Assembly: GCA_040217755.1 (NCBI GenBank)
Contig: JBEHWJ010000076.1
Coordinates: 1-10,354 of the forward strand
From: PHAA01 sp040217755
GTDB taxonomy: Bacteria > Bacillota > Syntrophomonadia > Syntrophomonadales > Syntrophomonadaceae
DNA length: 10,354 bases
Reading direction: 5' to 3'
The position numbers and the translations under genes were made by a program. The stretch's first letter is position 1. Every line of letters starts with the position of its first letter. The notes beneath the pieces were generated by a model. That model ran no database searches, was not told the origin of the DNA, and was given only the letters and a program-made list of their open reading frames with translations. This document shows, one piece after another, positions 7,224-10,354 of the stretch.

Positions 7224-7685
7224 CTACCACCCGTCGGGCGGGGTTTCCGACAATCTCACCCGCCCGGCCACCGGGTTGACGATAACGTACATTAATTTAT
7301 GCCCATTGGTCAAGGTCACAGTTCCCCCTGACCCCGGGGCTCCGGTGGGTGAAAATACACAGGTAGGCAGGGAACCATATCTGGTGGTGAAGGTTGTTCC
7401 CCCCACAAATTCGACCCCGCTCTGCAGGTTGGCGGATGTTTTTCCCAGTACCTTGTAGCGGGCGCTGGTCGGATAGAATATCACCGTGGCCGCTTCGCCG
7501 CTGATGATGGCCTGCTGACGGGCTGTGCGGAGCACATTCGTTATCTGCCGGGCGTCAGTGTATAATCTGGCATCGGCCAACGGCCGGTTCAGAGATGGAA
7601 CCGTTATCGCCGCCGCGATAAGCATAACCGCCATGACGGCCACTACTTCGACCAACGTAAAACCATCACGCCTGCTCAATAGCAT
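7224..7685 (-). CDS. Prepilin-type N-terminal cleavage protein, FimT/GspH-like pseudopilin
   Basis: This 153-residue protein carries a class III signal peptide: a short basic leader MLLSRRDG, then FTLVEVVAVMAVMLIAAAIT. The prepilin peptidase should cut after Gly8 and methylate Phe9; Glu13 is the conserved Glu5 of the mature pilin. The hydrophobic helix (about 9-30) is followed by DARQITNVLRTARQQAIISGEAATVIFY, which resembles the GspH/FimT domain, and a beta-rich Gly/Thr C-terminal region with a single mature cysteine. It is probably a minor pilin that primes or tips a type IV pilus, possibly the one driven by the nearby pilB-pilT-pilC. Its start lies inside the end of aroE (20-base overlap) with only a weak ribosome site, suggesting translational coupling. 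An in-frame TTG two codons later is a less likely start. Confidence 0.85.
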   Translation of the reverse strand: MLLSRRDGFTLVEVVAVMAVMLIAAAITVPSLNRPLADARLYTDARQITNVLRTARQQAIISGEAATVIFYPTSARYKVLGKTSANLQSGVEFVGGTTFTTRYGSLPTCVFSPTGAPGSGGTVTLTNGHKLMYVIVNPVAGRVRLSETPPDGW

Positions 7686-8526
7686 GGATTATCACTTCTT
7701 TCATAAAGGCCACCGGGGGTTGCACGCCGGTTAGAATCTTCAGCGTCAGGGCGCCCTGATGGACCAGCATCCCCACCCCGTTGACGGCATGTATATTCCG
7801 AGCCCGGGCCAGACCCAGAAGTCTGGTGGTGGGAGGATTATAGATCAGATCATAAACCACCGCGTCCGGCTTCATTCCCTCCAGGGAATCGACCGGTGAG
7901 TTATCGACACCAGGGTGCATGCCCACCGGGGTACAATTGACGACCAGATCGGCGGACTGACATAACTCTGCAAACACGGATTGATTCATCAAATGACCGG
8001 CCGCGCTCCCCGGTGTCCTATGATTTACGAACTCAGCCAGGGCAAGCGCCCGTTCCGATACCACATCCAATATATCCACCCGGGCCGCACCGGCCTGGGT
8101 CAGTTCATATACTACCGCTCGTGCCGCTCCTCCCGCCCCGATGATAAGGACGTGGTTCAACCGGTCGACACCTTCTTCCTGCAAGCTGGCCATAAATCCA
8201 CGGCCGTCAGTGTTATACCCGATCAGCCGGCCATCCCGATGCTGGATGAGATTGACCGCCTGGCAAGCCCGGGATTCGGGCGACAGCTCGTCCAAATAAG
8301 GGATGACCGCCTGTTTATAAGGAATAGTCACGTTTACCCCAGTGAAATTTAATGCCCTCAGCCCCTGAACCGCTTCACCCAGGCGCTGCGGAGCAACCTC
8401 CATGGGCAGGTAAATACCATTCAGCCCCATGCGGGCCAGGGTTTGGTTATGCATCTGGGGGGAAAGACTGTGCCCCAGGGGGTTGCCGATCAGTCCCATC
8501 CTTAGCGTGTGGTTGTCGATCACCAT
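7666..8526 (-). CDS. aroE: Shikimate dehydrogenase
   Basis: This 286-residue enzyme reduces 3-dehydroshikimate to shikimate. The substrate domain shows GNPLGHSLSP with Ser20 and Ser22, GVNVTIPYK with catalytic Lys71, Asn92 (VNLI) and Asp107 (GYNTDGRG). The nucleotide domain has the glycine-rich loop GAGGAARA (130-137), then NCTPVGM, YDLIYNPPTT and the terminal NGVGMLVHQGALTLKI. The NRTxxR motif that normally holds the NADPH 2'-phosphate is replaced at 154-159 by DVVSER, so cofactor preference is uncertain. The ATG follows directly on the yqeG stop (TAGATG), with GGGGGTGA about 8 bases upstream. The end overlaps the pseudopilin start. AroE rather than YdiB or quinate dehydrogenase is supported by its place with aroC and aroK. 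Confidence 0.96.
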   Translation of the reverse strand: MVIDNHTLRMGLIGNPLGHSLSPQMHNQTLARMGLNGIYLPMEVAPQRLGEAVQGLRALNFTGVNVTIPYKQAVIPYLDELSPESRACQAVNLIQHRDGRLIGYNTDGRGFMASLQEEGVDRLNHVLIIGAGGAARAVVYELTQAGAARVDILDVVSERALALAEFVNHRTPGSAAGHLMNQSVFAELCQSADLVVNCTPVGMHPGVDNSPVDSLEGMKPDAVVYDLIYNPPTTRLLGLARARNIHAVNGVGMLVHQGALTLKILTGVQPPVAFMKEVIIHAIEQA

Positions 8527-9045
8527 CTATTGTTCACCCCCATGTCCGGGAACTTCTTTAAACAGGTAGCGCAGTACCAAAATCTCCAGGGTACGGTTGA
8601 CTTTGGTACCTATAAACTCTCTTCGGGCCAAGGGTTTAACCAGGATAGTGAACAGGCCGGTACGGTTGCCGCCCAGAATATCAGTAAATACCTGATCACC
8701 TACCACCGCGGTCTGATCGGTCCGCACCCCCATAACTTCCATTGCGCGGCGGAAAGCCCCCCGGCGGGGTTTGGCGGCCCGGTGGATGAAAGGGATCCCT
8801 AATCGGTCCGCCACCAGTTTGATCCTTTGCTCACCGTTGTTGGACAAGATACACGCCTTAAATCCCTCCGCTTTGATGCGCCGGAACCATTCTTCCACCT
8901 CGAGACGCAATTCATTGCTGTTCCATTCGGTTATAGTATTGTCCAAATCGACTATGAAAGCCTCAATCTTTTGGGCTTTCAGTTTCTCCAACGGTATGTC
9001 CAGCAATGTATCCACATAATAGCGCGGATAAAGCAGCTCCAACAT
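8527..9045 (-). CDS. yqeG: YqeG-family HAD (IIIA-type) phosphatase
   Basis: This 172-residue protein matches the YqeG family of small haloacid-dehalogenase phosphatases. Motif I is VDLDNTIT with nucleophile Asp33 and acid Asp35, motif II is Ser68 in CILSNN, motif III Lys92 in AAKPRRGAF, and motif IV VVGDQVFTD with Asp117 and Asp122. The N-terminal MLELLYPRYYVDTLLDIPLEKL is also typical of the family. The substrate is not established here; related enzymes act on phosphate esters. I chose ATG at 9045 because AGGAG, which overlaps the galT stop, lies 8 bases upstream; the GTG at 9054 overlaps the ribosome site itself. In Bacillus subtilis, yqeG-yqeH-aroE is a conserved order; here yqeH is absent and yqeG abuts aroE directly. 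Confidence 0.92.
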   Translation of the reverse strand: MLELLYPRYYVDTLLDIPLEKLKAQKIEAFIVDLDNTITEWNSNELRLEVEEWFRRIKAEGFKACILSNNGEQRIKLVADRLGIPFIHRAAKPRRGAFRRAMEVMGVRTDQTAVVGDQVFTDILGGNRTGLFTILVKPLARREFIGTKVNRTLEILVLRYLFKEVPGHGGEQ

Positions 9046-9056
9046 CAAATACACTC

Positions 9057-10064
9057 CTATAAGTAATTCGGGATCTGCTGGCGGAAGAGTTCAGCCGCCA
9101 ATTCGGGCGCTACCGGATTGGTGTATATGCCCGTGGCGACATCCACCCCGGTGGTGACCAGCAGACGCGGGATCATCTCCAGGAACCAGTGATAACCTGG
9201 TTGATAGGCTGTGTTGACCGGGGCCGTATTTATTACCACATTATAGGCCGGGTCTTGCAGCACATCCATCATCATCCCCAGGTAGGACCGGCAAATCATA
9301 GCCAGGTCAGCGATCTCATCATCAGTTATATCACCGTAATGTTCGGCGTGGCGTTTGGGGATTATCCATGTCTCATAAGAAAAACGGGATGCGTAAGGGC
9401 ATACCAATAGAAATTGACCGGTCTCATGCACTACCCGGGCGCCACTTTGTCTCTCCGCATCGATGATGGCGCACAGCAGACAGCATCCGTTTTTTTGGAA
9501 ATAGTCAATTATCCCGGTATTGCAGCGCGGCACGAAGGGCAGCCCCATCACTTGGCTATGGCTGTGTTCCTGGGAAGCGCCGGCGAAAATACCGCGGTTT
9601 TTGTAAATCTGAATATATTTTATCCTTTTATCAACCGACAAATGCTCATAACGCTGCCGCCATACCCTAAATATTTGGGCCAGTTTGGCTGAGTCGAAAT
9701 CATGTATATCGGTACCATGCCGGGGGGTTTCGATAACGACCTCCTGGCGGCCCAGGCCGCTCAGGTTTTGGTAGATTCCGGTTTGATGCATCTCCAGTAC
9801 GCCCTCCAGTTTGAACACTGCAAATTTATTGGGCACCACTCTTATCGACCACCCTGGCGAATCGGGTGCCGAGCCGTCCTCACGGATGGCCATGATCTCC
9901 GGAGGCGTGCTGGCTTCATGCCCTTCGCAGAACGGGCAGAAAACCTTGTTCCCTACCGCATCTATGCCTCGCCTCTTGATGGGAAAATCATGAGGTTTTA
10001 AGGCCGATTCAGGGGCTATGGCTACCCAGTTGTTTTTGAGCAAATCCCTTCTGATCTCCGCCAT
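9057..10064 (-). CDS. galT: GalT-family nucleotidylyltransferase (galactose-1-phosphate uridylyltransferase or ADP-glucose phosphorylase-like)
   Basis: This 335-residue protein belongs to the GalT branch of the HIT superfamily, which transfers a nucleotide monophosphate through a His adduct. Zinc ligands fit the family: Cys43 and Cys46 (CPFC), His116 (PRHG) and His167. The nucleophile would be His169 in HSHSQ (167-171), which replaces the HPHGQ of classical GalT. NKFAVF, GASQEHSHSQVMGLP and PGYHWFLEMIPRL are further family blocks. A second cysteine pair (Cys195 and Cys198) resembles plant ADP-glucose phosphorylase-like members, so the true substrate may be ADP-glucose rather than UDP-glucose. 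The ATG has GGAGG 7 bases upstream and lies about 40 bases from a predicted promoter. It is the first gene of the operon; yqeG follows 11 bases later. No other Leloir-pathway gene is visible. Confidence 0.85.
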   Translation of the reverse strand: MAEIRRDLLKNNWVAIAPESALKPHDFPIKRRGIDAVGNKVFCPFCEGHEASTPPEIMAIREDGSAPDSPGWSIRVVPNKFAVFKLEGVLEMHQTGIYQNLSGLGRQEVVIETPRHGTDIHDFDSAKLAQIFRVWRQRYEHLSVDKRIKYIQIYKNRGIFAGASQEHSHSQVMGLPFVPRCNTGIIDYFQKNGCCLLCAIIDAERQSGARVVHETGQFLLVCPYASRFSYETWIIPKRHAEHYGDITDDEIADLAMICRSYLGMMMDVLQDPAYNVVINTAPVNTAYQPGYHWFLEMIPRLLVTTGVDVATGIYTNPVAPELAAELFRQQIPNYL

Positions 10065-10103
10065 CGATGTGCCTCCTATCGGTGGGGATGGGTTCTAGAA
10101 ACA

Positions 10104-10132
10104 ATAATAACTCAAATTCAGGGTTACCTCAA
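10104..10132 (-). promoter_or_regulatory. Sigma-A-type promoter of the galT-to-nadE operon
   Basis: On the minus strand, TTGAGG (10132-10127) and TATTAT (10109-10104) are separated by exactly 17 bases. They match the consensus at 4 of 6 and 5 of 6 positions. Transcription would start near 10097, giving a leader of roughly 30 bases with GGAGG and the galT ATG. One of the two related 23-base elements covers the -35 box and spacer, which would suit control by a repressor. Confidence 0.55.
10106..10128. repeat. Promoter-proximal copy of a 23-base imperfect direct repeat
   Basis: This stretch matches 10294-10316 at 16 of 23 aligned positions, with shared blocks TAACTCAA and GGGT and a shared ending ACC. 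It overlaps the spacer and part of the -35 box of the predicted galT promoter. It may be a regulator binding site, but no protein can be named. Confidence 0.3.
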
Positions 10133-10220
10133 AATAACTATCAGTAAATTATATTCCTCCCCACTATTTTATTACCGTAAATAGGTGTTTGATTTATCCC
10201 TAACACAACGCCAGCTGTAC

Positions 10221-10267
10221 TGCCAGGGTTTAATAATTTTCTCCTGCAGAAAATAAAATCCCTGTCA
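10221..10267. repeat. 47-bp imperfect inverted repeat upstream of galT
   Basis: Nested arms pair around the centre CCTGC: an inner perfect TTTTCT/AGAAAA (10237-10242 with 10248-10253), AT-rich flanks with a small bulge, and an outer TGCCAGGG/CCCTGTCA with one mismatch (10221-10228 with 10260-10267). It has no adjacent T tract for termination on either strand. It could be a structured leader segment, a protein-binding dyad or a dispersed palindromic repeat of the genome. Confidence 0.5.
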
Positions 10268-10293
10268 ACCGTAGAGTAATCACCCATAGGGAC

Positions 10294-10316
10294 GGTAACT
10301 CAACTCAGGGGTAACC
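10294..10316. repeat. Distal copy of the 23-base imperfect direct repeat
   Basis: This is the partner of 10106-10128, in the same orientation and about 188 bases further upstream. It is bounded by GGTAAC at both ends, so it also contains a short internal direct repeat. It may be an auxiliary operator or the remnant of a duplicated control region. Confidence 0.3.
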
Positions 10317-10354
10317 GGTGCAGGGCAACCAGAAAAGCAGAAAGTCAGCCACTA

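Larger units (their letters stand above)
10065..10354. other. Gene-free leader upstream of galT
   Basis: I see no convincing coding frame on either strand and no tRNA- or riboswitch-like fold that I can name. The part nearest galT (10100-10260) is markedly AT-richer than the coding regions. It carries the promoter, the long inverted repeat and the paired 23-base elements listed separately. The upstream gene lies beyond the window edge. Confidence 0.6.

Noticed and set aside
6492..7295. Long plus-strand frame of 267 codons across aroC, the UPF0316 gene and the pseudopilin gene
   Set aside because: It runs antisense through three supported genes and gives a His/Gln/Asp-rich product with no family features, typical of a shadow frame.
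10221..10267. Terminator reading of the inverted repeat upstream of galT
   Set aside because: The stem is AT-rich with a bulge and is not followed by a T run on either strand.
1..10354. CRISPR array, tRNA, rRNA, insertion sequence or prophage genes
   Set aside because: No regularly spaced repeats, cloverleaf sequences, transposase or phage-type proteins were seen. The window is densely filled with housekeeping and pilus genes.

Overview
This is a chromosomal window from what looks like an anaerobic Firmicute of the class Clostridia (Syntrophomonas/Pelotomaculum-like). That placement is inference. It rests on strong GGAGG ribosome binding sites, several TTG/GTG starts, a YqeG-type phosphatase next to aroE, a UPF0316 (YebE-like) protein, and type IV pilus motor genes beside shikimate genes. 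All ten complete genes and one partial gene lie on the minus strand, so transcription runs from right to left.

Right part (about 10354 to 3305). A 290-base gene-free leader (10065-10354) holds a good sigma-A-like promoter, a long imperfect inverted repeat and two related 23-base elements. It is followed by a tightly packed eight-gene run: a galT-family nucleotidylyltransferase, yqeG (HAD phosphatase), aroE (shikimate dehydrogenase), a FimT/GspH-type pseudopilin, a UPF0316 membrane protein, aroC (chorismate synthase), aroK (shikimate kinase) and nadE (glutamine-dependent NAD synthetase). Gaps are 0 to 15 bases, and three junctions overlap (aroE/pseudopilin 20 nt, aroC/aroK 16 nt, aroK/nadE ATGA 4 nt), so one operon is likely. 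It ends at a clear intrinsic terminator (3233-3264).

Left part (3304 to 1). A 239-base AT-rich spacer contains the terminator and two perfect dyads. It is followed by pilB, pilT and the start of pilC, which runs off the window edge at base 1. These encode the extension ATPase, the retraction-type ATPase and the inner-membrane platform of a type IV pilus. The pseudopilin about 4 kb upstream is a plausible substrate of this machine.

The genes belong to well-known families, and I see no wholly new system. The points most worth a second look are a 10-base G tract inside aroK, an AroE cofactor pocket lacking the usual NRT motif, a PilT with altered retraction motifs, a PilB lacking the first half of its N-terminal domain, a pseudopilin embedded in an aromatic/NAD operon, and unexplained palindromic elements in both intergenic regions.
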